Shown here: positions 45,928 to 55,732 of the stretch, piece by piece
How positions within the stretch are numbered: position 1 is the stretch's first letter
Layout of the letters: each line of letters begins with the position of its first letter
Source: an uncultured Paracoccaceae bacterium
GTDB taxonomy: Bacteria > Pseudomonadota > Alphaproteobacteria > Rhodobacterales > Rhodobacteraceae
Reading direction: 5' to 3'
NCBI GenBank assembly: GCA_947494445.1
Contig: CANLVD010000003.1
Span: forward strand, 124,001 to 188,000
DNA length: 64,000 nucleotides
The notes under the pieces: generated by a model
Database searches by the model: none
Told to the model about the DNA's origin: nothing
The model's input: only the letters and a program-made list of their open reading frames with translations
Made by a program: the position numbers and the translations under genes

Positions 45928-47736
45928 ATGGCGAAACCTGACGGTCAAGTGGGCGGCTTTTTGTCCGGCATCCTTTATGGAGTGCTGGCAAGCGCGATCG
46001 TGCTGATCGGTTTGGCGGTGGTTTATCCGTTGCAGCGTTCATCGGACGCGACCTCGCAATCCGTCACGCCTCAAACCGATGCGGCTGAGGTTGACCTGCA
46101 CGAGACACAGGGGGAGGCACCCGTAAGAGCGTCAGAGGCCACTCCGGCACCCGCACAGGACATATCCCCTGCGGTTGAGTCTGGCCCTGCAATTGACGTG
46201 GTGACATTGCCCGGCAGTGGGGGATCGCCCGATGTTTCCGTCCCAACCCTTGGCGCCGGCGGGTTTGGTGCTGACGCCCCGGGATCCGAGGCCGTCGTGG
46301 CCATTGGCGGGCAGGGCAGTGCACGCCCACAGATTGGCTCAGGTGTATCCGGACTGGCAACACCCGGCGGTGGTGATGCACCCGCGATTGACTCAGCCAG
46401 CACCGAACGTCCGGTGGTCGACACGTTGGATGGACAATCCGAAGAGACCGAAACCGCCGAGGTGGTCGAGCCCGAGGGCAATGAAGATCCGCCCGTGATG
46501 GAAACACCCGCGCTTGAAACCATCGCCGAGACCGAGGTTGCTGAAGAATCCGTGCCGTCTGAAACCACGGAAGTTGAAGTCGCAGAAGAAGACAATGCCG
46601 CGCCGGACGAAACAATTGTGGCTGAGGTTGAAGAGGCCCCAACGGTGACTGAGAGCATCATCGAACCGGCGGCTCAAGAACCGGTTCAGATCGCAACCGA
46701 TGCAACGCTTCCAAATGAGGCCATTCCAGCCGAGACCGGCAGGTCCGAGGGAACCGCCCTTGCTTCCGTCATTGACCAACCCGGTGTTGATCAGGGGCCT
46801 GCGGTTGATCTTGATACCTCTCGCCCTCAGCCACAGAAGAACAAGAAAGCGCTGGCCGCAGAGGTGCAGGCAAAGCTTGCGGAAGAGGCCAAGCGTGAAA
46901 AAGCCAAGCAACAGGAAACAGCCGCCCTAGCGCCGTCGCCCGAGCAGTTGCGCACTGCCACGGCAACGGGTGCGCGGGTTTTGGGACCTGAAGAGACGAT
47001 TTATCTGGACCGCCTTCCCCCTGCGACCCTGATCCAGGCAAGTGCGTTTGAAACCAATCGCAGGCAGTTTGAAGCACCTGAGCGGCGCCCGGTCCTGTCT
47101 ATTGTCCTGATCGATTCCGGCACCGAAGGCGTGGGGCGTGATGCGCTTCGCTCACTTCAAGTCCCGATCACCTTTGCCATTCCGGTCAATATGGTGGGCG
47201 CTGCAGATATTGCGCGTGACTATGCCGACCGAGGCTTCGAGACGGTCAGCATGCTGCCCTTTGTCGGGGACGAAGTCTACGAGAAGGGGACCAACCCCGA
47301 AGCAATGTCCGACAGCATCCCTGCATTTCTGGCCGCAATACCTGGTTCGGTTGCTTTGATGGACCGGGTCGATGGGCCGCTTCCCAGAGACGCCAATCTG
47401 GCACGTGCCGCCTTGGCCGGGTTGCAAATTTCCGGCCATGGGCTTTTGACCCATCGGGCGTCGGGTGTGAATACGGTTGCCCGTCAGGCGCGCTCTTTTG
47501 GCGTGCCCAGTGCAGCAATCGCGCGCGTGATTGACAGCGGTGCGGGACGTCAGAACATTCGCATCGCACTTGACCGTGCGGTTCTGGATGCCTCCAAAGC
47601 TGGTGCGGCGGTCGTGGTCGGGCGAACCGATCCCGACACGATGACTACGCTGGTATCGTGGCTTTTGGGAACGGGATCAAAATCAGTCCTGCTGGCACCT
47701 GTATCTACAGCGATGCTGCGTCTGGGAGAGCGCTGA
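45928..47736 (+). CDS. Divergent polysaccharide deacetylase family protein with long acidic linker
   Basis: A 602-residue protein. Residues about 12-35 form one membrane segment (GFLSGILYGVLASAIVLIGLAVV). Residues about 40-340 are low-complexity, rich in Glu, Ala, Pro, Thr and Val, probably disordered. Residues about 390-602 match the divergent polysaccharide deacetylase fold (YibQ/DUF610): RPVLSIVLIDSGTEGVGRDAL, PITFAIPVN, GFETVSMLPF, and VVVGRTDPDTMTTLVSWL. The family's usual IDD motif reads IDS here. It is on the plus strand between trpE and trpG, both minus, and its end is six bases from that of trpE. GAGGG upstream of the ATG. Function unknown. Confidence 0.82.
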   Translation: MAKPDGQVGGFLSGILYGVLASAIVLIGLAVVYPLQRSSDATSQSVTPQTDAAEVDLHETQGEAPVRASEATPAPAQDISPAVESGPAIDVVTLPGSGGSPDVSVPTLGAGGFGADAPGSEAVVAIGGQGSARPQIGSGVSGLATPGGGDAPAIDSASTERPVVDTLDGQSEETETAEVVEPEGNEDPPVMETPALETIAETEVAEESVPSETTEVEVAEEDNAAPDETIVAEVEEAPTVTESIIEPAAQEPVQIATDATLPNEAIPAETGRSEGTALASVIDQPGVDQGPAVDLDTSRPQPQKNKKALAAEVQAKLAEEAKREKAKQQETAALAPSPEQLRTATATGARVLGPEETIYLDRLPPATLIQASAFETNRRQFEAPERRPVLSIVLIDSGTEGVGRDALRSLQVPITFAIPVNMVGAADIARDYADRGFETVSMLPFVGDEVYEKGTNPEAMSDSIPAFLAAIPGSVALMDRVDGPLPRDANLARAALAGLQISGHGLLTHRASGVNTVARQARSFGVPSAAIARVIDSGAGRQNIRIALDRAVLDASKAGAAVVVGRTDPDTMTTLVSWLLGTGSKSVLLAPVSTAMLRLGER

Positions 47737-47742
47737 GACGCC

Positions 47743-49260
47743 TTACCCGTTGCCGCCGGACTTGCCCGCAAAGAGCGCCGCTTCCTTGGCTGCCTGCATC
47801 AGCGCGCCTGCCTTGTTGACCGTTTCCTGATATTCAGCCTCGGGATCGCTGTCATAGACAACGCCGCCACCAGCCTGCACATAAAGCGTCTGGTCCTTCA
47901 GAACACCGGTGCGCAGGGCAATGCAGATGTCCATCTCACCCTGAGCCGAGAAATAGCCGACACCGCCACCGTAGACACCACGCTTTTCGGTCTCCAACTC
48001 ATCGATGATTTCCATCGCTCGGACTTTTGGCGCACCTGACACGGTTCCGGCAGGCAGACCAGCCAGCAGTGCCGAGAGTGCGTCGTGATCGTCGCTCAAT
48101 TCACCTTCAACGTTCGAGACGATGTGCATAACATGGCTGTAACGCTCGATGATGAACTGCTCATTGGGGTCAACCGTGCCGATCTTGGCCACGCGACCCA
48201 CATCATTGCGGCCCAGATCAAGCAGCATCAGGTGCTCTGCCAATTCCTTTTTGTCGGCCAGAAGATCGTCTTCCAGCGCCTTGTCCTGAGCTGCATCCTT
48301 GCCCCGAGGACGGGTGCCTGCGATCGGACGAATGGTGACCTTGCCATCCTTGACGCGTACCAGAATTTCCGGACTGGCCCCGACAATCTGAAAACCGCCG
48401 AAATTGAAAAAGAACATGTAAGGCGACGGGTTCGTTCGCCGCAGGGCGCGATAAAGCGAGAACGGGGGCAACTCGAACGGGCAGGCCCAGCGTTGCGACG
48501 GGACCACCTGAAAGATGTCGCCAGCGCGGATGTATTCCTTGGCCTTCTCAACCACCTGATGATAGGCTGCGCGCGTTGTGTTCGACGTGGGCTCAGGCAA
48601 ATCTGACGCATCACGCAGATCAAGCCCCGCAACATGGGCAGGACGCTCAAGATCACGCACGGCATCCATCACGCGTTCAGCGGCTTGTGCATAAGCGGCC
48701 TTGGCTGACTGGCCATCCGCGCTCCATGTCGGTGACACAACGATCACTTCGCCTTTTACACCATCGACCACAACAACAACCGTCGGGCGCATCATGATCG
48801 CATCCGGCACGCCCAGCACATCCGCATTCACATTGGGCAGGTGTTCCACAAGCCTGATCATGTCGTAGCCGAGATACCCGAACAGACCGGCAGAAATTGC
48901 GGGCAATGGCTCGGGCAGATCAATCCGGCTTTCGGCCAAGATATTACGCAATGATGTCAGTGGATCATCGGGTTGCGCGTCAAAGGCATCGGGATCAAAA
49001 CGGGCGGTGCGATTGATAAAGGCCGTCTCGCCGTTACATCGCCAGATCAGATCCGGTTTCATGCCAATGACCGAATAACGGCCACGAACCTCACCCCCCG
49101 TGACGCTTTCCAGCATAAAGCTGTCCTTGCGAGCATCCGCCAGTTTCAGCATCAGCGAAACAGGCGTGTCGAGATCCGCAACCAGCCGGGTCCAGACCAC
49201 CTGGTTCTTGCCTGCATCATGGGCAGCCTTGAACGGCTCGTAGGCGGGTTCGATTGTCAT
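47743..49260 (-). CDS. trpE: Anthranilate synthase component I
   Basis: TrpE makes anthranilate from chorismate with ammonia from TrpG. The 505-residue chorismate-binding protein shows the feedback-site region near PVSLMLKLADARKDSFMLESV (LES motif), FQVVPSQRWACPF, IVGASPEILVRV, RPIAGTRPRGKD, EHLMLLDLGRNDVGRV and the C-terminal GTVSGAPKVRAMEII and YFSAQGEMDICIALRT blocks. It is three bases downstream of the PpiD-like gene and separated from trpGDC by a gene on the other strand, so subunits I and II come from different transcripts. Confidence 0.96.
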   Translation of the reverse strand: MTIEPAYEPFKAAHDAGKNQVVWTRLVADLDTPVSLMLKLADARKDSFMLESVTGGEVRGRYSVIGMKPDLIWRCNGETAFINRTARFDPDAFDAQPDDPLTSLRNILAESRIDLPEPLPAISAGLFGYLGYDMIRLVEHLPNVNADVLGVPDAIMMRPTVVVVVDGVKGEVIVVSPTWSADGQSAKAAYAQAAERVMDAVRDLERPAHVAGLDLRDASDLPEPTSNTTRAAYHQVVEKAKEYIRAGDIFQVVPSQRWACPFELPPFSLYRALRRTNPSPYMFFFNFGGFQIVGASPEILVRVKDGKVTIRPIAGTRPRGKDAAQDKALEDDLLADKKELAEHLMLLDLGRNDVGRVAKIGTVDPNEQFIIERYSHVMHIVSNVEGELSDDHDALSALLAGLPAGTVSGAPKVRAMEIIDELETEKRGVYGGGVGYFSAQGEMDICIALRTGVLKDQTLYVQAGGGVVYDSDPEAEYQETVNKAGALMQAAKEAALFAGKSGGNG

Positions 49261-49263
49261 CTG

Positions 49264-51135
49264 TCAGGGGTACTGAGACAGGATCTGATCGATCAGGGAG
49301 TCATTGACGGTGATTGACCGATCCGCCTGAATTGCGGTCAGATAGGCCTCAAACACATCGCTTGCCCTTTGTTGCGTCAGCGCGCTTGTGGCTTGAGCAA
49401 TCATTGGTGCCGCGTCGGCGCCATCAAGATCAAAGGTCTGAACACTGTCGAGTTGAAAGAGCACCACACCATCGCCATCAGGGAACACGCCAGTGCCGTT
49501 TACAGACACACCGAATGCCTCCGTCGCGATCCCGGCAGGCAGACCGGGCAGGGGTGTTCCACGGGTGAACGCCTCGCTGGTGTTGGGTGTCAGCCCGGCT
49601 TCAACCACGGCTGCTGCAAATGGTGTTGTATCATTCAGGCCATTCACCAGAGCCTGTGCCTGAACCTCCAAGGCAATCCGCCGGTTTTCTGCTGTGACGC
49701 GCGCCAGTACCTCTTCACGAACATCCTCGAATGGCCGTAAGGTCGGCGGTGTGATGGCATCCACGCGCAAAACCGCAATGCCGCCGTCAGAGAGTGAGAT
49801 CAGATCACGATCCTGATCCAGTTCAGCCTCAAATGCTTCACGCCGAAACGCCTGGTCCGAAGCAAGACCAGCGCCGACTTCGGATGATATATCAATTGTT
49901 CCAAAGGACATTTCGGTTTCTGCCGCGAGTTCTTCAAAAGTCGCACCACCGGCCACCAGATCCTCGGCAGGTTCGATCAGATCGGTGATGGTCGCTTCGG
50001 CCTCTTCATCGGCCAGTGCAGCACGCAGGTCGTCCCTGGCATCGTCAAAGGCAACTGTGCGGGCAGGGATCACCGCGTTCACACGAAAGAGTGCCGGACC
50101 CAAACTGGTTGCCAGCGGGCCGATGACGCCCAGCCGGTCAGCGGTCATGATTGCGTCGCGAATGCCGCTGTCCAGTTGGGATGCTGCCCGCAGGCCAAGC
50201 GAGATTTCCTCGGGCGACAGGTCACGCTCGCCGGCGATTTCTTCCAATGTCGCAGTGCCTTCAGTGATCCGGGCAAGGGCAGCGGATGCTTCATCCTCAG
50301 TGCCGAAGACGACACGGTCCAGAACCCGCTGTTCAGGAGTGTTGAACTCCTCCGCACGTGCGTCATAGGCAGACTGCAATTCCTCGTCTGAAATCTCGAT
50401 CGATCGCGCCAGCTCTGCGACTGTCAGGGCTGCATAGGACACGCTGCGTGTCTCAGGCGCGGTATAGGTTTCTGGATCCGCCTCATACGCCTCGCGCAGT
50501 TCCGCGTCAGTTGGTGCCTCAGGCTCTGTTTCAAGGGCCGATGCGGGCATGCGCGCCCAAGTGATCACGCGCTCTTCCTGTGCAAAGGACAACAGTCGTT
50601 CTGCAACACTTGGGGGAACGGTCACGCCTGCCAGAACGGCAGACCGCAGGGCTTCACGTGTGATGCCCTTGCGCAGCTCGCCTTCGAAATTTGCTGGCGT
50701 CAGACCCTGACGGTCAAGTGAGTACTGATACGCGTCTTCATCAAAACTGCCATCAAGGCCCTGAAACTGCGGTGATGCGAGAAGCGCGCGGCGAACGGAA
50801 TCGTCACCTGTTGAAAGCTCCAGATCAGCCGCCTCATCATCCAGTGTGGCCAGTGTAACCAGTTGACCAAGCGTTTGCTGATCGATGCCGAAAAGCCGCG
50901 CCTGTTCCATCGTCAGCCGGGTGCCGATCTGCTCTGACGTGCGATTGATTTCACTGTCCAGTCGCAAAAGAAAGTTCTGTGTGGGGATTTCCTGATCACC
51001 CACTTTGGCAACGTTCTGTTGAGACAGACCGCTGACGGCCCCAGACAGACCAAATCCGGTCAGACCGATGATCAGCAAACCCATCAGGATCCATATGAAC
51101 ACGTTGGAGCCAGAGGACCGGAAAATGGTGAGCAT
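49264..51135 (-). CDS. PpiD-like periplasmic folding chaperone / peptidyl-prolyl isomerase
   Basis: A 623-residue protein anchored by one N-terminal membrane segment (VFIWILMGLLIIGLTGFGLSG, about residues 10-32). The rest is periplasmic with a SurA-N-like domain (about 40-180, VAKVGDQEIPTQNFLLRLDSEI) and a parvulin-like central region (about 250-370) in which catalytic parvulin motifs are weak. This fits PpiD, which assists translocated proteins at the SecYEG exit. It precedes trpE with a 3-base gap; this coupling is common in the group though functionally unrelated. Confidence 0.85.
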   Translation of the reverse strand: MLTIFRSSGSNVFIWILMGLLIIGLTGFGLSGAVSGLSQQNVAKVGDQEIPTQNFLLRLDSEINRTSEQIGTRLTMEQARLFGIDQQTLGQLVTLATLDDEAADLELSTGDDSVRRALLASPQFQGLDGSFDEDAYQYSLDRQGLTPANFEGELRKGITREALRSAVLAGVTVPPSVAERLLSFAQEERVITWARMPASALETEPEAPTDAELREAYEADPETYTAPETRSVSYAALTVAELARSIEISDEELQSAYDARAEEFNTPEQRVLDRVVFGTEDEASAALARITEGTATLEEIAGERDLSPEEISLGLRAASQLDSGIRDAIMTADRLGVIGPLATSLGPALFRVNAVIPARTVAFDDARDDLRAALADEEAEATITDLIEPAEDLVAGGATFEELAAETEMSFGTIDISSEVGAGLASDQAFRREAFEAELDQDRDLISLSDGGIAVLRVDAITPPTLRPFEDVREEVLARVTAENRRIALEVQAQALVNGLNDTTPFAAAVVEAGLTPNTSEAFTRGTPLPGLPAGIATEAFGVSVNGTGVFPDGDGVVLFQLDSVQTFDLDGADAAPMIAQATSALTQQRASDVFEAYLTAIQADRSITVNDSLIDQILSQYP

Positions 51136-51218
51136 GAAGGGCAGTTCCTGTTGCTGGCGGGTCGTCGCGCCCGCATGTCAGAAAATCTTCTATTGAACCC
51201 GCTGGAAAGTGGCAAGGG

Positions 51219-52412
51219 TCAGGGGTGAAATGCCGCCAGACGGTCAAGGAGAATTGATATGCCAGCCGGATCGACATTGGCAAAGGCCAGTCTGATCTGA
51301 CGTTCAGCCTCACCCGTACCACCCTCGGCCAGCGTCGGTGCAAACATCGTGCCCGGCAAGCACAGCACCGATTGTACTTCGACCAGCCGTCTGGCCAGTT
51401 CATCAGACGGGATGCTGAAAGGATGTTCGACATAGGCAAAATAGGCACCGGTTCCCAGAACGGTCCATCCTTCCAGCCGGTTGAACCCACTCTCGATGGC
51501 GGCGCGTCTGCGCAGAATTTCAGTACGTTCGCCTGCTACCCAGTCAGACAGATGAGCTAGACCGAAGTGTGCCGCCTTCTGGCCGATCTGAGACGGGCAG
51601 ATGGTCATGGTATCAAGGAACTTCTCAATCTGAGCCAGACGGTCGGGATGGGCAATGATCGCGCCAATCCGGTGACCCGTCAGGCGGAAAACTTTTGAAA
51701 ACGAGTACAGATGGATCAGCGTGTCGCCCCAATCGGGATCAGCAAACAAATCGTGGGGTGCGTCTTCGCTGGAATGGAAGTTCAGATAGGTCTCATCCAG
51801 AACCAGAGGGATGCTGTGGTTCGAGGCGACATTGGCAAACTCGCCGATCACGCCGGAGGGGTATTCGGCCCCCGTTGGATTGTTTGGCGTGACCAGCACG
51901 ATGGCCTTGACCTTTTCATCGATCATCTTTGCAGCTTCAGCAGGGGATGGCACCATTCCATGCCCACAGGGCAAAAGCCGTGCCTCAATCCCCATCATGT
52001 CCAGCCACATCTTGTGATTGAAATACCACGGGATCGGCAGGATCACCGCATCGCCTGCTTGGGCAACGGATGAAATGGCAGCGCAAAACGCCTGATTACA
52101 GCCTGAGGTGATGGCCACATTCTCCACTGCGATCTGGCCATTATATCGCTTGGACCACTGCTCTGCGATGGTTTCACGCAATTCAGGCAACCCCAGAACA
52201 GGCCCGTAAAGATGGGCCTCCGGTTCTTCCAGAACCACACGTGACATCTCTTTGAGAAGCGGCTCGGGCGGTGGCGCGACCGGTGCCGCCTGCGAGACAT
52301 TGAGAAGCGGCCGATCATGCGGAATATCCACCGCATCCAGCCATTGACGGGCCTCCATCACTGGCGGCGGAAACGTATCTGCGAGATGCGGGTTGAATGG
52401 CAGTCTGGTCAT
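51219..52412 (-). CDS. Class I/II pyridoxal-phosphate aminotransferase
   Basis: A 397-residue fold-type I enzyme. Seen: VAITSGCNQAFCAAISSVAQAGD, the substrate/cofactor NNPTGAEYP, VLDETYLNFH, the Schiff-base lysine in LYSFSKVFRLTGHRIGA and the CLPGTMFAPTL end region. The mode of donors cannot be read. Start MTRLPFNPHLADTF at 52412 sits 104 bases from the divergent ABC-F gene; longer readings upstream run into that intergenic and the neighbouring gene. Upstream of the PpiD-like gene on the same strand, 84 bases away. Confidence 0.85.
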   Translation of the reverse strand: MTRLPFNPHLADTFPPPVMEARQWLDAVDIPHDRPLLNVSQAAPVAPPPEPLLKEMSRVVLEEPEAHLYGPVLGLPELRETIAEQWSKRYNGQIAVENVAITSGCNQAFCAAISSVAQAGDAVILPIPWYFNHKMWLDMMGIEARLLPCGHGMVPSPAEAAKMIDEKVKAIVLVTPNNPTGAEYPSGVIGEFANVASNHSIPLVLDETYLNFHSSEDAPHDLFADPDWGDTLIHLYSFSKVFRLTGHRIGAIIAHPDRLAQIEKFLDTMTICPSQIGQKAAHFGLAHLSDWVAGERTEILRRRAAIESGFNRLEGWTVLGTGAYFAYVEHPFSIPSDELARRLVEVQSVLCLPGTMFAPTLAEGGTGEAERQIRLAFANVDPAGISILLDRLAAFHP

Positions 52413-52515
52413 CTGGGTGGTTTTCCGGCAGTTGAGACCGCGTGACAGTATCAATTGCGCAAGTGCGCGCAAGCCCCGGCTTGACGTCGGATCATCACTG
52501 GCCCATGACGCCCCA

Positions 52516-54339
52516 ATGGCACCGGCACCACTTCTGACCCTATCTGACATCGCGCTGACCTTTGGCGGCGCGCCTCTGTTCACTGACATCTCGCTGGTTG
52601 TTCACCCGCGCCAACGCGCCTGTCTGGTCGGGCGCAATGGATCGGGCAAATCGACCATCTTGAAAATACTGGCCGGATTGGTCGAACCCGACACAGGCAT
52701 GCGGTTCGTCAAACCAGGCGCATCAGTGGCGTACATGGAACAGGACCCTGATTTCACCGGGTTCGAGACGCTTTATGATTTTGCCACCGCCGATCTTGAT
52801 CCATCGGATGCCTTTAAGGCTGAAATGGCTTTGGAAGGTCTGAAACTGAACGGCGCAATTGATCCAGCCAAGGCAAGCGGTGGAGAGCGTCGCAGGGCTG
52901 CATTGGCTCGTCTGATCTCGGCCGAACCTGATCTGATGCTGCTGGACGAGCCAACAAACCATCTGGATATCGAGGCCATCGGCTGGCTGGAAGAGCACCT
53001 GTCCAACACCCGCTCGGCCTTTATTCTGATTTCTCACGACCGTGCGTTCCTGAAGGCCCTGTCGCGCAGCACATTCTGGATCGATCGTGGTGTCATGCGC
53101 TCCAACCCCACCGGGTTTGACGGGTTCGAGGCCTGGCGCGACAAGGTGTTCGACGAAGAGGATCAGGCCCGCCACAAGCTCAACCGTCTGATCAAGGACG
53201 AGGCGCGTTGGGCCGTTGAAGGCATTTCGGCCCGGCGCAAACGTAACATGGGACGTGTGCGTCGTCTGGCTGAATTGCGGGCCGAACGGTCAAGTCAGAT
53301 CAAACGCGCAGGCCCGGCTGCCATGGCCTTTGAGGCTGGAAGCAAATCAGGGCGTCTGGTTGCCGAGGCTGATGGCGTGTCGCTTGCCTTCGGGGACAAA
53401 AAGATCGTCAGTGATTTCTCGATCCGGATCATGCGTGGGGATCGTGTGGCTTTTGTCGGTCCCAATGGTGCAGGCAAGACAAGTCTTCTGAAACTTCTGA
53501 CTGGCGAGATCGAGCCCGATGCCGGGAAAATCAGGCTGGGGACCAATCTAGTTCAGGCGCTTCTCGATCAGAACCGGGCGCAATTGGACGAAACCCAATC
53601 GCTTTGGGACAATCTCGCACTTGATCCAGCGCTTGGCGTCGCTGGCAGTTCCGATCAGATCATGGTTCGGGGCACGCCCAAGCATGTTGTGGGGTATCTC
53701 AAGGAATTTCTTTTTGCCGACGCGCAGGCCCGTGGCCCTGTTTCTGCCTTGTCAGGTGGTGAAAAGGCGCGCCTTTTGCTGGCAAAACTGATGGCGCGCG
53801 AGAGCAATCTGCTTATTCTGGATGAGCCAACAAATGATCTGGATGTAGAGACTCTGGATCTGTTGCAGGAGGTGATCGACGACTATAGCGGCACAGTTCT
53901 GCTGGTCAGTCACGACCGCGATTTCATCGACCGTGTCGCAACCACGACCGTGCACATGCCGGGGCAGGGGCGTGCAACAGTTTATGCCGGTGGATATTCG
54001 GACATGCTAAGCCAGCGAGGTGATCAGCCACAATCTGCTTTCATACCCACACAGCCCGCAAAGAAATCCCAGCCAGTCGATAAGCCCAAATCCCGAGACG
54101 GGCGGATGAGTTTCAAGCAGGAACATCGCTTGAAGGCGCTCCCGGCGGAAATGGAGCGGCTTGAAGCCGAAATTGCCAAGCTTGAGGCGTTTCTTTCAAC
54201 GCCAGATTTGTTCGCAACGTCTCCCGAGAAGTTTGACAAGGCCTCCAAAGGACTGGTGGAGCGGCAAACAGCCCTGAGTGCCGCAGAAGAAGAGTGGCTA
54301 GAGTTGGAAACTTTGAAAGAAACGCTCGCATCCTCCTGA
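52516..54339 (+). CDS. ABC-F family ATPase, Uup-like
   Basis: A 607-residue soluble protein with two ABC domains and no membrane segment. Domain 1 has Walker A GRNGSGKST and signature ASGGERRRAALAR with LLDEPTNHLD; domain 2 has GPNGAGKTS and LSGGEKARLLLAK with ILDEPTNDLD; a linker with RRKRNMGRVRRL lies between. The C-terminal tail (about 545-605: RLKALPAEMERLEAEIAKLEAF) is a coiled coil as in Uup, which binds ribosomes and DNA branches. Start MAPAPLLTLSDIAL at 52516; an upstream in-frame extension is non-family. Confidence 0.88.
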   Translation: MAPAPLLTLSDIALTFGGAPLFTDISLVVHPRQRACLVGRNGSGKSTILKILAGLVEPDTGMRFVKPGASVAYMEQDPDFTGFETLYDFATADLDPSDAFKAEMALEGLKLNGAIDPAKASGGERRRAALARLISAEPDLMLLDEPTNHLDIEAIGWLEEHLSNTRSAFILISHDRAFLKALSRSTFWIDRGVMRSNPTGFDGFEAWRDKVFDEEDQARHKLNRLIKDEARWAVEGISARRKRNMGRVRRLAELRAERSSQIKRAGPAAMAFEAGSKSGRLVAEADGVSLAFGDKKIVSDFSIRIMRGDRVAFVGPNGAGKTSLLKLLTGEIEPDAGKIRLGTNLVQALLDQNRAQLDETQSLWDNLALDPALGVAGSSDQIMVRGTPKHVVGYLKEFLFADAQARGPVSALSGGEKARLLLAKLMARESNLLILDEPTNDLDVETLDLLQEVIDDYSGTVLLVSHDRDFIDRVATTTVHMPGQGRATVYAGGYSDMLSQRGDQPQSAFIPTQPAKKSQPVDKPKSRDGRMSFKQEHRLKALPAEMERLEAEIAKLEAFLSTPDLFATSPEKFDKASKGLVERQTALSAAEEEWLELETLKETLASS

Positions 54340-54407
54340 CGGGCTTGTGACCAAAGCCTTCACAAAGCCATGCTAGAACCCGGTAAAATCACTGCGGCAG
54401 GTTCTAC

Positions 54408-55202
54408 ATGCGTTTGATATTTTTGTGTTTTCTACTCCTCTTTGGCTCACAGGCTTCCGCGCAGGATTGTCTTGAGCAGGTGCCCTGTGAACTGGGTGAC
54501 CGAAGCTACCACATCAAACTGCCCGATGACTGGGACGGTGTCTCACCCATGCCCTTGATGCTGCATTTCCACGGATGGGCACGGCAGGGAACACTGATCG
54601 TCAAACACGCCCGCATTTCAGGGGCAACACGGCGGGTCGGGGTAATGCTTGTGGCTCCCAACGGGGTGAACGGCACATGGTCGTTTCGGTCAAAGGACAG
54701 CCGTGACATCGACTTTGCACGCCGGGTGATTGAGGACGTGAAAGGGCGATATCCGGTGGATGAGAACCAAATGTTTGTTTCGGGATATTCCTTCGGATCT
54801 GCCATGGCCTGGCGGTATGCCTGTGCTGAAGGAGGGTCTTTCCGGGCACTTCTGGCGGTGAGCGGAACGTTCTGGAATCAGCAGGAGGATTGCGAGACCG
54901 GGCCGCTGGAAGTTCGTCACGTGCACGGTTTGCGCGACACTGTTATGGATTATCCTTACGGCCCCGACGGTGACAAAACCTATCCGGTAGCCCTGTGGCG
55001 GCGGCACAATGGGTGTGCTGACCCGCATGCGACGCCTGTTGAGTGGTCTGTAACAGCGAGAGACGTATTTTCGCGCTATGTATGGGCGGATTGTGCATCG
55101 GGCAAACCGGTGGTTCTCGACATTCATGCGCGCGGACATTTCATCCCGCGTGGCTGGATCAGGCGTCAATTGGATGAATTGCTGGGACTGCCCGCCGGGT
55201 AA
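54408..55202 (+). CDS. Secreted serine esterase (PHB depolymerase/LpqC-like)
   Basis: A 264-residue exported alpha/beta hydrolase. Residues 1-18 are a signal peptide (FGSQASAQ-D). Then YHIKLPDDWDG, LMLHFHGWARQG (oxyanion HG), the nucleophile elbow GYSFGS with Ser128, an Asp in HGLRDTVMDYP and the catalytic His in HARGHFIPRG. Cysteine pairs (C21/C27, and others) suggest disulfides. Related proteins hydrolyse 3-hydroxybutyrate oligomers or feruloyl esters; the substrate is unknown. It overlaps the end of the convergent gene at 55166 by 37 bases. Confidence 0.82.
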   Translation: MRLIFLCFLLLFGSQASAQDCLEQVPCELGDRSYHIKLPDDWDGVSPMPLMLHFHGWARQGTLIVKHARISGATRRVGVMLVAPNGVNGTWSFRSKDSRDIDFARRVIEDVKGRYPVDENQMFVSGYSFGSAMAWRYACAEGGSFRALLAVSGTFWNQQEDCETGPLEVRHVHGLRDTVMDYPYGPDGDKTYPVALWRRHNGCADPHATPVEWSVTARDVFSRYVWADCASGKPVVLDIHARGHFIPRGWIRRQLDELLGLPAG

Positions 55203-55732
55203 AGCAAAGCGGAAGGGTCTGAATATCCTGCCGCAGACAAGGCATGAAGGGCCTGTTGTTGACCAATACGGGCGTGATTGTCGTCCCGCTGGCGCTCCAT
55301 ACGGGCAAACCTGTCCACATGATCATCAGGCAATCCATGCTGACGGGCACCCGCAACGATTAAGGCCAGATACCACTCGAAAGCGATCAGGTTTTCGGCA
55401 GGAGTGGTGGCCCGATAGGTAAAAGCGTTAATTGTCTGACGTTTATATTGCACTCCAAGAGCATCAATGCGGTCATAGCCCTTACCCAGACCTTCTGCTG
55501 CATCGAGCAAGGCCAGTTCATTGTCAGGCAATTCGAACAGAACCCCATGGGCGTTTTGTCCGGTGGCGGGCAGGATTGTTGCTTTTCCTGACCCATCGAC
55601 GGCGCTGAATTTTGCGATCTCAACCCGGTGCGAAAACAAGACACCAGCGCCCATGACCCGCACTCCCGGGCATCGGGCCCGCAAACGCTCCGTCAGCATG
55701 TTGGAGCCATAAGCGAAATAGGTGAGCGCCAT
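55166..55732 (-). CDS. Gamma-glutamylcyclotransferase-like (AIG2 family) protein
   Basis: A 188-residue protein starting ALTYFAYGSNMLTERL: the YGSNM motif (residues 8-12) forms the substrate cradle in gamma-glutamyl cyclotransferases, and Glu80 in LLDAAEGLGKGY matches the catalytic glutamate. Family members cyclise gamma-glutamyl amino acids or glutathione to 5-oxoproline. The C-terminus (after about residue 145) is not typical and overlaps the convergent esterase gene, so the true 3' end may be unusual. It starts in a TGATG overlap with the FadR-type regulator and is translationally coupled to it. Confidence 0.8.
   Translation of the reverse strand: MALTYFAYGSNMLTERLRARCPGVRVMGAGVLFSHRVEIAKFSAVDGSGKATILPATGQNAHGVLFELPDNELALLDAAEGLGKGYDRIDALGVQYKRQTINAFTYRATTPAENLIAFEWYLALIVAGARQHGLPDDHVDRFARMERQRDDNHARIGQQQALHALSAAGYSDPSALLYPAGSPSNSSN

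Noticed and set aside
54342-54369. Imperfect hairpin after the ABC-F gene
   Set aside because: The stem needs a bulge and no T-run follows, so a terminator is not supported.
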